Assembly (NCBI RefSeq): GCF_037078405.1
Contig: NZ_JAYMGZ010000002.1
Location: 744,001 to 808,000, forward strand
Direction: 5' to 3'
DNA length: 64,000 nt
Source of the DNA: Haloarcula sp. DT43
Lineage (GTDB): Archaea > Halobacteriota > Halobacteria > Halobacteriales > Haloarculaceae
This document shows, piece after piece, positions 27,995 through 36,477 of this stretch. Within the stretch, counting starts at the first letter, position 1; the number at the start of each line of letters is the position of its first letter. The position numbers were made by a program, and so were the translations under genes. A model generated the notes under the pieces. That model was not told the DNA's origin. It saw only the letters and a list, made by a program, of their open reading frames with translations, and searched no databases.

Positions 27995-28735
27995 ATGGAA
28001 GAGATACGGGAAATCCACGTCGCGCCGCTCGGCCACGAGCGCGACCGTATCGCCGAGCCGATACGCAAGCACAACGCCGACGACGTGTACCTGCTCTCCG
28101 AGACGACGGAGGCGACGCGCCTGACGCCCTACCAGCAGGCGCTCGTCGAGGACCTCGACGCGGACGGCGTCAGGGTCGACCTGCGCCGGACGGACCTGCA
28201 GGACCTCTACGACGTGCTGGCGGTCGTCACGACGCTCACCGCCGACCACCCCGAGGACATCGTGCGGGTCAACGTCTCCAGCGGACCGAAGGTGGCCGCC
28301 ATCGGAAGCGCCATCGCGTGCATGGCGACGGCGGCGACCGCTTACTACGTCCACCCGGAGCGCCACGTCCCGCCGGTGGCGGACGAACCGCTCACCCGCG
28401 GTATGGCCGAGGCGGAGGTCCTCCCGTCGTACCCCATCGAGGCCATCTCGCGGGACCAGGTGGCCGTGCTGGACTACCTGCAGCGGACCAACAGCGAGCG
28501 CTACACCGCGAAGAAGTCAGACCTCATCGAGTTCGCCGAGGACGCGGGGCTGGCCTTTATCGACGACGCGGACCCCGCAAACGACAAGGCGAAGTTCGCG
28601 CTGTTGAACGCGAACGTCGTCGACCCGCTGGTCGAGGACGGCTACATCACCGTCCGGGACGTCGGCCGGACGAAGCAGGTGAAACTGACTGAGACCGGCG
28701 AGAACGTCCTCCACGCCTTTCGCCACAAGCTCTGA
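27995..28735 (+). CDS. CARF-like domain fused to winged helix (HFX_2341/DUF6293 type)
   Basis: 246 residues. The N-terminal Rossmann-like domain (about 1-150) has the NVSSGPK loop at residues 93-99, which matches the ligand-binding NxTGGTK-type turn of CARF domains. A winged helix follows (YTAKKSDLIEFAEDAG ... VKLTETGENVLHAF). CARF domains bind nucleotides. It is probably a ligand-responsive regulator. It sits between leuD and leuB, not near CRISPR genes; whether it controls the leu genes is unknown. Confidence 0.75.
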   Translation: MEEIREIHVAPLGHERDRIAEPIRKHNADDVYLLSETTEATRLTPYQQALVEDLDADGVRVDLRRTDLQDLYDVLAVVTTLTADHPEDIVRVNVSSGPKVAAIGSAIACMATAATAYYVHPERHVPPVADEPLTRGMAEAEVLPSYPIEAISRDQVAVLDYLQRTNSERYTAKKSDLIEFAEDAGLAFIDDADPANDKAKFALLNANVVDPLVEDGYITVRDVGRTKQVKLTETGENVLHAFRHKL

Positions 28736-29104
28736 GTGGCGGTCGGAGAGCAGAATCGGGCCCGCTTCTCGGTGGTCACTTCGCTCCCGATAGCGTGCAC
28801 AGTCTCGATAGTATAGATTGTTTTGACAGTATCTACGGTATCAATAGTATCGTGATAGTAGCTACATATTGACCCCCGAAATACTCGGGTGCGCACGGTC
28901 CCCGGCGACGCGTCGCTGCCCTCCCCTGCTTCGGCCCTCCACCGAGTCGACGCCGTCGTCGCGGCCCGTGCCACCATGCTGTCATCCCTGACGCGACTCC
29001 GGGACGGCTGGCGGTCACCCGGGTCGAGGCGGTCCCCGCTGACGCCCGCTCCAGCGCGATGGCGAACCGAACCACTTTCACCGGCCGGTGACGTGCCTCT
29101 CGCT
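28736..29104. other. 369-base gap upstream of leuB
   Basis: Holds an AT-rich stretch (about 28800-28870) with imperfect 9-base repeats, listed separately, then GC-rich sequence without a convincing gene. An in-frame extension of leuB from GTG 28889 exists but is Arg/Pro-rich and not conserved. TTGACC-like and ACATATT boxes near 28865 could serve as promoters. Confidence 0.5.
28789..28851 (+). repeat. Imperfect 9-base tandem repeat upstream of leuB
   Basis: Seven consecutive 9-mers share a GATAGTATC-like pattern: for example GATAGTATA (28807), GACAGTATC (28825), TACGGTATC (28834) and AATAGTATC (28843). The period is 9 with degenerate units. It lies in an otherwise AT-rich, promoter-like zone between the CARF-HTH gene and leuB. 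Such arrays can be regulator-binding; no protein is known to bind this one. Confidence 0.5.
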
Positions 29105-30088
29105 ATGACACACGAGATAGCCGTCATCCCCGGCGACGGAATCGGACAGGAGGTTACCCCCGCCGCGGTCGAGGTACTGGAGGCGCTCGACGCGGTCGAC
29201 TTCGACTTCGTCGAGGGCGAGGCCGGCGACGCCGTCAAGGCGGAGACGGGCGAGGCGCTCCCACAGGAGACGCGCGACCTGGCGGCCGACGCCGACGCGA
29301 CGCTGTTCGGCGCGGCCGGCGAGACGGCGGCCGACGTGATTCTGCCGCTGCGACAGGTCGTCGGCTCGTTCGCCAACGTCCGCCCGGCCCGCTCGTACCC
29401 GGGGCTGGACGCCGTCCAGCCCGACACCGACATCGTGTTCATCCGGGAGAACACCGAGGGCGTCTACAAGGGCATCGAGAGCGAAATCGCCGACGGCGTC
29501 ACCACCTGCACGCGGGTCATCACCGAGGACGCCTCCGAGAAAATCGCCGAGTACGGGTTCAGTTACGCGAAGCAGAACGGCTACGACGACGTGACCATCG
29601 CTCACAAGGCCAACGTCATGCGGACCACCGACGGTCTGTTCCTCGATGCGGCCTCGGCGGTCGGCGACGACCGCGGGGCGTCCTACGACACCGCGCTGAT
29701 GGACGCGCTGGCGATGCATCTCGTGATGAACCCTCAGGACTACGGCGTCGTCATCTGTCCGAACCTCGCCGGCGACATGCTGTCGGACCTCGCGGCGGGC
29801 CTCGTCGGCGGCCTCGGTCTGCTGCCGTCGGCTAACGTCGGCGAAGACAACGCGCTGTTCGAACCGGTCCACGGCTCCGCGCCGGACATCGCCGGCGAGG
29901 GTGTCGCCAACCCCTCGGCGATGATTCTCTCCGCCGCGATGCTGCTCGACCACCTGGGCTACGACGAACAGGCCGACGCCGTCCGGTCGGCCGTCGAGGC
30001 CGTTCTCGATTCGGGGCCGCGGACGCCGGACCTGGGCGGCGACGCCTCCACCGAGGACGTGACCGCGACCGTCATTGACGAGCTGTAG
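29105..30088 (+). CDS. leuB: 3-isopropylmalate dehydrogenase
   Basis: 327 residues, an NAD-dependent beta-decarboxylating dehydrogenase. The N-terminal [12 protein letters not shown], the substrate/metal site [11 protein letters not shown] and [13 protein letters not shown], and the late [12 protein letters not shown] are all present. The C-terminal motif separates it from isocitrate dehydrogenase only partly, but the leu context decides. I chose ATG 29105. Last step of leucine synthesis. Confidence 0.95.
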   Translation: MTHEIAVIPGDGIGQEVTPAAVEVLEALDAVDFDFVEGEAGDAVKAETGEALPQETRDLAADADATLFGAAGETAADVILPLRQVVGSFANVRPARSYPGLDAVQPDTDIVFIRENTEGVYKGIESEIADGVTTCTRVITEDASEKIAEYGFSYAKQNGYDDVTIAHKANVMRTTDGLFLDAASAVGDDRGASYDTALMDALAMHLVMNPQDYGVVICPNLAGDMLSDLAAGLVGGLGLLPSANVGEDNALFEPVHGSAPDIAGEGVANPSAMILSAAMLLDHLGYDEQADAVRSAVEAVLDSGPRTPDLGGDASTEDVTATVIDEL

Positions 30089-30176
30089 ACGCTTTTCTCC
30101 CGCCCCATTTGGTCAGAAACAAGCACGGCCCGATAGAAAGAGGTAAAACCGAAGCGAAACAATCACGGTCGAGAGA

Positions 30177-30938
30177 ATGCTCCCGGCCGAGCGAAAGCGC
30201 ACTATCGTCCAGTTGGTGACAGAGCGAGACGGCTGTTCAGTGTCTGAGCTGGCCGCGGAACTGGAGTTCTCGAAGGCGACCATCCGTCGGGACCTCCGGG
30301 ACCTGGAGTCGGAAGGCCGGATAGAGCGGTCACACGGCGGCGCGGTGCCGGCCTCGTCGGTCGGGACCGAGCGCCCGTACGGCCAGCGCGAGGTCGAACA
30401 CTACGCCGAGAAGCAAGCGATTGCGGAGCGGGCCGCCCAGGAGGTCCGCGAGGGCCAGGTGGTCTGTTTCGACGCGGGGTCGACGACGATGGAAGTGGCT
30501 CGCGCGGTTCCGGACACCGACTACGTGGCGGCGACGAACATGCCCGACCTCGCCACGGAGCTCGCCGAGCACGAGGTCGACGCCAAACTCACCGGGGGGA
30601 GCCTGCGGCCCCGAACCCGCGCGCTCGTCGGCCCGACGGCCGAGCGTGCCATAGAGCGGATGAACTTCGACCTGCTGTTCCTGGGGACCAACGCTCTCGA
30701 CAGCGCCGCCGGGCTGTCGACGCCCAACGAGGACGAGGCGGCCGTCAAGGAACTGATGGTCGAACGCGCTCGCCGGGTCGTGCTGGTCGCCGACGCGTCG
30801 AAGTTCGGCGACCGGAGCTTCGTCAGTTTCGCCGACCTGGACCAGGTCGATTTGCTCGTCACCGACGCCAGCCCGTCGGGGGCACTCGCCACAGCCCTCG
30901 CGGACGCCGACGTGCCCGTCGAGGAGGTCAGCACATGA
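30177..30938 (+). CDS. glpR: DeoR/GlpR-type regulator
   Basis: 253 residues: a DeoR winged helix (MLPAERKRTIVQLVTERDGCSVSELAAELEF... IRRDLRDLE) and a sugar-phosphate-binding C-terminal domain (VCFDAGSTTMEVARAV, DLLFLGTNALD). The haloarchaeal homologue beside pfkB is a repressor of fructose genes in Haloferax, GlpR. Its last bases overlap pfkB by 4 (ATGA), so the pair is co-translated. Probably regulates the pfkB operon and perhaps the aldolase operon. Confidence 0.9.
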   Translation: MLPAERKRTIVQLVTERDGCSVSELAAELEFSKATIRRDLRDLESEGRIERSHGGAVPASSVGTERPYGQREVEHYAEKQAIAERAAQEVREGQVVCFDAGSTTMEVARAVPDTDYVAATNMPDLATELAEHEVDAKLTGGSLRPRTRALVGPTAERAIERMNFDLLFLGTNALDSAAGLSTPNEDEAAVKELMVERARRVVLVADASKFGDRSFVSFADLDQVDLLVTDASPSGALATALADADVPVEEVST

Positions 30939-31843
30939 TTGTCACCGTCACCTACAACCCCGCGGTCGACCAGACCGTCCAGTTCGAGGAACAGATGGCC
31001 CCCGACCGCGTCATGCGGGCCGACAGCGCGCAGTTCGACGCGGGCGGGAAGGGAATCAACGCCGCGCAACTGCTCACCGCGATGGACCGGCCCTGCGTCG
31101 CGACGGGGCTGCTGGGCGGGTTCACCGGCACGTTCATCAGAGAGACGCTACAGGAAGACGGCGTCGGGACGGCCTTCGTCGACGTGGACGGGACGACCCG
31201 GCTCAACACCACCGCTATCGCGGCCGCGGAGGAGTACAAACTGAACCAGACCGGACCGACCGTCGAGGCGTCGGTCGTCGACGACCTGCTTGATCGCGTC
31301 GCGGCACAGGACCCCGACCGCGTGCTCGTCGGTGGGAGCCTACCGCCGGGGCTGTCCCCCGAGGCCATCGACCGCATCGCGGCCGGCGGCGACTGGGAGA
31401 CTGTCGTCGACACCGGCGGCGACGTGCTCCGGGACCTCGACGCGCAGTACGGGCTCTGCAAGCCGAACCGCGCCGAACTCGGCGACGCGACCGGGGCCGA
31501 CGTCTCCACCGTCGAGGGGTGTGCGGACGCGGCCGACGCGTTCCGGGAGCGAGGCTTCGACCGCGTGCTGGCCTCCCTCGGCCCGGACGGCGCGGTCCTC
31601 GTCGGCGACGCGGGCCGGCTGTACGCCGAAGCGCTCGACGTCGACGTCGTCGACACCGTCGGGGCCGGCGACGCGCTCCTCTCGGGCGTCCTGAGCGCCT
31701 GGGAGGCCGGCGCGGACGACGAGACGGCGCTCCGGACCGGCGTCGCCGTCTCCGCACAGGTCGTCCAGCGGGCCGGCACGGCCGTCCCCGACCTGGACGA
31801 CATCGAAACGCTCCGGGACGGCGTGACGGTGCGGCGGCTGTAG
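30935..31843 (+). CDS. pfkB: 1-phosphofructokinase, PfkB family
   Basis: 302 residues. The N-terminal NPAVDQTVQF and GGKGINAAQLL and the C-terminal DTVGAGDALLSGV (catalytic Asp) are diagnostic of PfkB sugar-phosphate kinases. With GlpR beside it, conversion of fructose-1-phosphate to fructose-1,6-bisphosphate is the likely reaction. Overlaps glpR (ATGA). Convergent with the second PfkB kinase, 40 bases away. Confidence 0.93.
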   Translation: MIVTVTYNPAVDQTVQFEEQMAPDRVMRADSAQFDAGGKGINAAQLLTAMDRPCVATGLLGGFTGTFIRETLQEDGVGTAFVDVDGTTRLNTTAIAAAEEYKLNQTGPTVEASVVDDLLDRVAAQDPDRVLVGGSLPPGLSPEAIDRIAAGGDWETVVDTGGDVLRDLDAQYGLCKPNRAELGDATGADVSTVEGCADAADAFRERGFDRVLASLGPDGAVLVGDAGRLYAEALDVDVVDTVGAGDALLSGVLSAWEAGADDETALRTGVAVSAQVVQRAGTAVPDLDDIETLRDGVTVRRL

Positions 31844-31882
31844 GACGCGGCTTCTCACAGCAATAGAACCCCGAACGGGGCG

Positions 31883-33010
31883 TCAGAACTTCTCGAGGTA
31901 GTCGTCGACGAACGCGCGCACGTCGGCCAGCGACGGCTGGTCGGCGGTCCGGACGAAGTAGCCGGCGACGGCGTTGCCGACGACGACCGCGGCGGCCGGG
32001 GGGAGGCCGGCGATGCGGGCGAGACCGAGCCCGGCGTTGAAGTGGTCGCCGGAACTGGTCGTCAGTTCCGGGTCCGAGACGGCTGGGACGGCCACGCTGT
32101 CGGTACCCGCCGGCGAGACGACGACGGAGCGTTCGACGCCGTGCCCGACGAACCAGGTCGGCGCGAGCGCCTCGAACACCGCTTCGGCGTCCTCGGCGAA
32201 CGAGCGTTCCCCTTCCCCCGCGTAGGCGTCCGCGAGCACGCCTGTCTCGGCGCGGTTCGAGGTGACCACCACGTCTGTCACCTCGTCCAGTCGACCGAGG
32301 GCCTCCCGGCCGGCGCGCAGGCGGTCGGCGTCGAGCTTCCGCACGTCGCCGGGGTCGACCAGGACAGTCTCCGGCGGGTCGTCGATGTCGCCCCAGATGG
32401 ACCGGAGGCCGTCGAAGACCGTCGGCAGGTCCGGGGTCTCCGACCAGTAGCCGGTCCCTAACAGGCTCGCGCCGTCGAGTGTCTCGGCCAGCCGGTCGTG
32501 GCCGAAGGCCGCGTCGAGTTCGGCCCAGTCCAGCGTCATCGTGTCGCCGATTTCGGTGAGCATGAGCTTCCCGTCGTCGAACTCGACGGCGTCGGTGACG
32601 CCGGGCTCGCCCAGCGAGTGGAGTTCGTAGCCGCCGAACTCGGACTCGAAGGCGTCGTGGACCGGGTCGCCGTACATCCCGACCATCACCGGGTCGAACG
32701 ACCAGCCGCCGAAGGCCCGCGCGAGGTGGCTGGTGTGGCCCCCGGTCCGGTTGCCCTGCTGGAGCCACTCGAAGGACAGCGAGCTGTCGGCGGCCACGGA
32801 GCGCTCGATGCGGTCGCCGAAGCCCTCCAGCGTGGCGAGTCGCTCGTGGCTCTCAGGGTCGATGCGGTCGGCGACGACCTCCCGGACGCGGTCGAGGTAG
32901 CCGTCGAAACCGAAGACGACTCGGCCGGTGTCGAGAGCGTCGGGCAGCGCGTCGCTGTCGGGCAACGCCTCGTCCGCTGCGGCGACGGCTCGGCGCGTCT
33001 CCTCGTCCAT
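31883..33010 (-). CDS. Second PfkB-family sugar kinase, unassigned substrate
   Basis: 375 residues, longer than typical PfkB kinases. The anion-hole/catalytic loop near residue 320 is TTSSGDHFNAGLGLARI, a variant of DTxGAGD with the catalytic Asp kept. The N-terminus has FGFDGYLDRVREVV and an unusual QGNRTGGHTSHLARAFGGW nucleotide/sugar region. It sits 3 bases downstream of the class I aldolase gene, so it belongs to that operon. A sugar or sugar-phosphate kinase feeding the aldolase is the natural guess. Confidence 0.8.
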   Translation of the reverse strand: MDEETRRAVAAADEALPDSDALPDALDTGRVVFGFDGYLDRVREVVADRIDPESHERLATLEGFGDRIERSVAADSSLSFEWLQQGNRTGGHTSHLARAFGGWSFDPVMVGMYGDPVHDAFESEFGGYELHSLGEPGVTDAVEFDDGKLMLTEIGDTMTLDWAELDAAFGHDRLAETLDGASLLGTGYWSETPDLPTVFDGLRSIWGDIDDPPETVLVDPGDVRKLDADRLRAGREALGRLDEVTDVVVTSNRAETGVLADAYAGEGERSFAEDAEAVFEALAPTWFVGHGVERSVVVSPAGTDSVAVPAVSDPELTTSSGDHFNAGLGLARIAGLPPAAAVVVGNAVAGYFVRTADQPSLADVRAFVDDYLEKF

Positions 33011-33013
33011 GGC

Positions 33014-33796
33014 CTACAGGACGTCGTCGGCGGTCGCGTCCTCGAAGATGACGCCTTCGAGCTTGTCGAGGATGTCGTAGGGGTCGTCGCGCTGCCAGAC
33101 GTTGCGGCCGACGGCGAGGCCGGCGACGCCGACGTCCATGCAGTCTTCGACGAGTTCGAGGAAGTCACGGTCGGAGGTTTTCGACCCGCCCGAGAGCAGG
33201 ACGCGGTTGTCGGCGGCCGAGCGGACGGCGTGGGCCATCGCCTCCTTGTCGCGTGGGTACTTGACCTTCGTGAAGTCAGCGCCGAGTTCGAGGCCGATTC
33301 GGGCCGCGTAGGCGATGGTGGAGGGACTGCGGTGCTCCTTGATGGCCTGGCCGCGCGGGTACGACCACATGGCGATGGGGAGGTCGTGGTCGCGGGCGTT
33401 CTCCTGGACCGGCCGGAAGTCCTCGAACATGTCGGTCTCGCGGTTGACGCCGGGGTAGATGGTGTAGCCGATGGCGTCGGCACCGAGCTCGGCCGCGTAG
33501 TCGACTGACCAGTTCTGGGGCGAGTACGGGTCGCCCATCCAGAGGTCCGAGCCGCCGTTGAGCTTCGCCAGCAGGTTCACGTCGTCCTCGTAGCTCGGGT
33601 AGTACGTCTCGGCGAGGCCCTTGCCGACGGCCAGGGCCGTCACGGCGTCGTGGGTCGCCATCTCGAACACCTCGCGGGGGTCGAGGCGCTCCTCGACGCC
33701 GCTGAACTGCTTGGGACCGTGTTCCAGCCCGTGGTCGTGTGCCAGCACGAGCGTCTTGTCGTTCCGTACGAGCGGTGAGTCACCCAGTGGTCGCAT
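33014..33796 (-). CDS. fba: Fructose-bisphosphate aldolase, class I (DhnA type)
   Basis: 260 residues, the archaeal class I TIM-barrel aldolase. LAHDHGLEHGP near residue 18 and the Schiff-base lysine in ADFTKVKYPRD are present, with a phosphate site LLSGGSKTSDRDF. Splits fructose-1,6-bisphosphate (or the related dehydroquinate-pathway substrate) without metal. First gene of the operon with the PfkB kinase. An inverted repeat brackets its TATA box. Confidence 0.92.
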   Translation of the reverse strand: MRPLGDSPLVRNDKTLVLAHDHGLEHGPKQFSGVEERLDPREVFEMATHDAVTALAVGKGLAETYYPSYEDDVNLLAKLNGGSDLWMGDPYSPQNWSVDYAAELGADAIGYTIYPGVNRETDMFEDFRPVQENARDHDLPIAMWSYPRGQAIKEHRSPSTIAYAARIGLELGADFTKVKYPRDKEAMAHAVRSAADNRVLLSGGSKTSDRDFLELVEDCMDVGVAGLAVGRNVWQRDDPYDILDKLEGVIFEDATADDVL

Positions 33797-33809
33797 GTGT
33801 TCTCTTTCT

Positions 33810-33838
33810 ACCGAGAACGACCATTAACAGTTTTCGGT
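33810..33838 (-). promoter_or_regulatory. Promoter and inverted-repeat operator of fba
   Basis: ACCGAGAAC (33810-33818) and GTTTTCGGT (33830-33838) form a 9-bp inverted repeat with one mismatch. It surrounds the TTAAT box near 33824, which predicts a leaderless mRNA from 33797. A repressor on this site would block TBP. GlpR from the neighbouring operon is a candidate binder. Confidence 0.5.
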
Positions 33839-33915
33839 TCTGATTTGTTACTACTGTTCGCGTTTGTTTTTGACCGAGGCCGGGAATTAAGTACGTTCCA
33901 CTGATAAGTCGGGAC

Positions 33916-34065
33916 ATGCCATCCGTGGAGCTAGACGCCGAGACGGTGGACCGCCTCGACGACCTGCGCGTCGAGGACGAATCGTACGACGACATCGTGA
34001 CGGAGCTCATCAACATCTACGAGGCCGAGGAGCTGACGCTGTTCCACGGCGGCGACGAGTACTAA
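33916..34065 (+). CDS. 49-residue VapB/RHH-like protein (DUF7557 type)
   Basis: MPSVELDAETVDRLDDLRVED ... LINIYEAEELTLFHGGDEY. The LDAETVDRLDDL strand-helix start resembles VapB-type or ribbon-helix-helix antitoxins; I recognise it as a common haloarchaeal small protein. A TTAAG box lies just before it. Its stop overlaps that of the convergent DUF5799-like gene. No toxin gene adjoins it. Confidence 0.7.
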   Translation: MPSVELDAETVDRLDDLRVEDESYDDIVTELINIYEAEELTLFHGGDEY

Positions 34066-34508
34066 CCCTGGGCCTGCTCACAGACGGACTGCCAGCGCCC
34101 GTTCGACTCCAGTTTCTCCTGTAGCTTCTCCGCGTACGCCTGTGCGAGCTGTGCCGCCTCCTCCTCCTGTTCCTTGGTCCCGCCGCCGGACCCGCCCAGG
34201 CCGAGCGCGTCCTTGACGCCCGAGAGGAGGCCGCCCCCGGAGCCGCCCTGGTCGCCGCCGGGGCCGCCCATCGGCCCCTGGTTCGCCACCCGTTCCATCT
34301 CCGGCATGACGCTGGAGAGTTTCGACGTGTCGGCGACGATACGTGCGGCGTCAGGGTCGCCCGGGTTCTCGATTTCGAACTCGACGGCAGTCATCACCAG
34401 CCCCCACTGCTGGCTGGAGAACGACGACGCTTTGACCTGCTCGTTGAACCGTTGGTCGACCGCCATCCGTTCGCCGGCGATGCGGTCGGTCCAGTCTGAG
34501 TCACTCAT
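34062..34508 (-). CDS. Conserved haloarchaeal protein (DUF5799-like)
   Basis: 148 residues. The folded N-terminal half (DWTDRIAGERMAVDQRFNEQVKASSFSSQQWGLVMTAVEFEIENP) is followed by a Gly-rich low-complexity linker and an acidic helical end. I recognise it as a haloarchaeal conserved domain; function unknown. The start at 34508 excludes an Arg-rich extension. Confidence 0.65.
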   Translation of the reverse strand: MSDSDWTDRIAGERMAVDQRFNEQVKASSFSSQQWGLVMTAVEFEIENPGDPDAARIVADTSKLSSVMPEMERVANQGPMGGPGGDQGGSGGGLLSGVKDALGLGGSGGGTKEQEEEAAQLAQAYAEKLQEKLESNGRWQSVCEQAQG

Positions 34509-34639
34509 AGACAGGTGTTTGCGGGCCGGCGGTATGAGCGTTTCCCGCTCGGTGCGTTGCCGGCAGTTCCGCAGCGGCCGCCCGCCGCGTCCGGAGCGGT
34601 CACTGTCGAGCCACGAGCGCCGGAAAACGACGTCGCCGC

Positions 34640-35035
34640 TCAGACGCCAGACTCGATGGAGATATCGGCGTGCAGGTCCTCCCGTAGCGCCGAGTGGACG
34701 TGACAGATATCCTCCGCGAGTTCGACGATGTCCTGTTCCTCGTCGGCCAGTGACGCCTCGACCTCGACGTGGAAGTCGATGGACTCCAGGTCGTCGTCCT
34801 CGTCGAGTTCCGCGGCGACCTCGACGTCGACGGTCCCGATGTCTCCGTGACCGTACTTGTCGGCGGCGACGCGTAGCGCCGGGATGTAACAGGAGGCGTA
34901 GTCGGCCGCCAGCACCTCGTTCGGCGACGGGCCGTTCTCGCTCAGCGCGTCGACGACGAGCTCCCACTCGCCGTTGATGACACTCTCTACCGTGTACCCT
35001 TCCTCGCAGGTGCTCTCGACTTCGATGTCTGCCAT
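34640..35035 (-). CDS. OsmC/Ohr family protein
   Basis: 131 residues, OsmC-type fold. The first redox-active cysteine is in the DYASCYIPALRVAA segment and the second in DICHVHSALRED. Reduces organic hydroperoxides in characterised relatives. Acidic, soluble, monocistronic. The Ohr versus OsmC subtype cannot be settled from this sequence. Confidence 0.85.
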   Translation of the reverse strand: MADIEVESTCEEGYTVESVINGEWELVVDALSENGPSPNEVLAADYASCYIPALRVAADKYGHGDIGTVDVEVAAELDEDDDLESIDFHVEVEASLADEEQDIVELAEDICHVHSALREDLHADISIESGV

Positions 35036-35168
35036 AGCATTCCGACGGTCACATCCCTCCCCCTAAACGTTTCCTGCGTGGCACGTCCTGCTGCGGGCAC
35101 GGACCGGCCACCCCGCCGGCGGCGACACTGCCGAAACGTAATACCCCTCCGGCCCGTACGTGTGGGTG

Positions 35169-35540
35169 ATGGAACACCTCGCACCGTCGAACGTGCCGGT
35201 GTACGCCACGCGGGACCAGCAGCGCGAAATCTGGGAGCGCTGCCGGGACCGCGGGCAACCGGTCCTCGCCGTCCGGGACGCCACCCGTGGGTTCATCGTC
35301 CGGTACGACCTCCAGCACCTGTCCTACGAGCTCTCGGACGCCACCGTCCAGGCGCTCCGGGACCGGGTCCGCTCCCGGCGGCCGTACCCGACCGCGACGG
35401 ACCCGATATCCGAGACGGAGGGCGTCGGCGGCGAGGCCGGGCCGGTGTCCGGCGAACTCCACGCGCATACGGAGGCGGCCGCGCGGGAACTGGCCTCGCA
35501 CATCTCCGGGTTCGTGCTGGACCGGTCGAACTGGCGGTAG
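35169..35540 (+). CDS. Conserved haloarchaeal protein, unknown function
   Basis: A 123-residue soluble protein starting MEHLAPSNVPVYATRDQQREI and ending SHISGFVLDRSNWR. It contains YDLQHLSYELSDATVQAL. No metal-binding or membrane motif. A CTTTTT run follows its stop (about 35567), a possible terminator. Function unknown; the start could also be the GTG at 35160. Confidence 0.6.
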   Translation: MEHLAPSNVPVYATRDQQREIWERCRDRGQPVLAVRDATRGFIVRYDLQHLSYELSDATVQALRDRVRSRRPYPTATDPISETEGVGGEAGPVSGELHAHTEAAARELASHISGFVLDRSNWR

Positions 35541-35565
35541 TACCGAAACAACGCGGCTGGGGCTT

Positions 35566-35572
35566 TTTCACA
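35566..35572 (+). terminator. Possible T-rich terminator
   Basis: GGGGCTTTTTC about 25 bases after the stop at 35540. Haloarchaeal transcripts often end at such short T runs without a strong hairpin. It precedes the UbiA-like gene start by about 20 bases, so a leader overlap is possible. Confidence 0.3.
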
Positions 35573-35592
35573 CAGCCGTACCTTGGGTGCGT

Positions 35593-36447
35593 ATGGCACT
35601 CGCCCGACACGAGACGGGGCCGCTCGCGGCCGCGAGTGCTCTGGCGTCGCAGGTGCACCCGGTGTTCATGCTGCCGCCGCTCGCGACCTCGCTGTTCGGC
35701 GGCTTGCTCTCGGGAGGCTTCTGGCCCCCGGTCGCCGCGCTCCACGCGGGCGCGATGTTCTTCGCCGTCTACACGGCCCACGTCAAGGACGGCTACGTCG
35801 ACTTCCACGTCCGCGGCGAGGACGACGACCACCCCCTCACTCCCACTGGCTGCCGCGCGGCGCTGGTCGCCGCCGCCGTCGGCTTCGCACTCTGTGTGGC
35901 CGGGCTGGCGCTGTTTGCCGGTCCCGGCGCGGCGCTGCTGACGGTTCCGACCTGGGTCATCGGCTACACGCACGCGCCGCAACTCGACATGAACCCCGTC
36001 GGCGCGACGATGGGCTACCCGGCGGGTATCGCGCTGGCGCTGCTGGGGGGCTACTACGCCCAGGTGACGACGCTGACGCCGCGGGCCGTCGGCCTCGCGG
36101 CCGTGTTCCTCCTCCTGCTGACGGGCATCAAAATCATCGACGACGAGCAGGACTACGACTACGACCGGTCGATACGGAAGCGGACCGTCGCCGTCGTGCT
36201 GGGCCGACAGCGCGCCAGGCGGTTCGCGCTCGGACTGTTCGGGGCGGGCCTGCTCGGCGTCGTGGGACTGGCCGTGGCGCTGCCGGGCATCCCGCCGAGC
36301 GCGGCCGCCGCCGCGCTCGTGTTCGGAGCGGTCGCGGCCGTCGCCCAGCGGCGCGACCCCGAGACCGCGACGATGTTGCTGATTCGCGGGTCGTACCTCC
36401 TCCTGGCCGTCCTCGTCACCGCGGTGTGGTTCCGGCCGCTGGCCTGA
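35593..36447 (+). CDS. UbiA-family prenyltransferase-like membrane protein
   Basis: 284 residues, about eight hydrophobic segments. The first Asp-rich motif is HVKDGYVDFHVRGEDDDHP and the second DDEQDYDYDRSIRK, as in UbiA enzymes that attach prenyl groups to aromatic or lipid acceptors. Acceptor unknown; quinone or archaeal lipid synthesis are possible. Stands alone. Confidence 0.75.
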   Translation: MALARHETGPLAAASALASQVHPVFMLPPLATSLFGGLLSGGFWPPVAALHAGAMFFAVYTAHVKDGYVDFHVRGEDDDHPLTPTGCRAALVAAAVGFALCVAGLALFAGPGAALLTVPTWVIGYTHAPQLDMNPVGATMGYPAGIALALLGGYYAQVTTLTPRAVGLAAVFLLLLTGIKIIDDEQDYDYDRSIRKRTVAVVLGRQRARRFALGLFGAGLLGVVGLAVALPGIPPSAAAAALVFGAVAAVAQRRDPETATMLLIRGSYLLLAVLVTAVWFRPLA

Positions 36448-36477
36448 GCCCTCGGTCCGGCGCTCGCGTTGCGTCGG

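Noticed and set aside
28889-29104. N-terminal extension of LeuB from GTG 28889
   Set aside because: It is Arg/Pro/Ser-rich and precedes the canonical AVIPGDGIG start by 72 codons; homologues begin at 29105.
33916-34065. Toxin-antitoxin pair at the small VapB-like gene
   Set aside because: No toxin-like ORF lies on either side; the neighbour is a DUF5799-type protein on the other strand.
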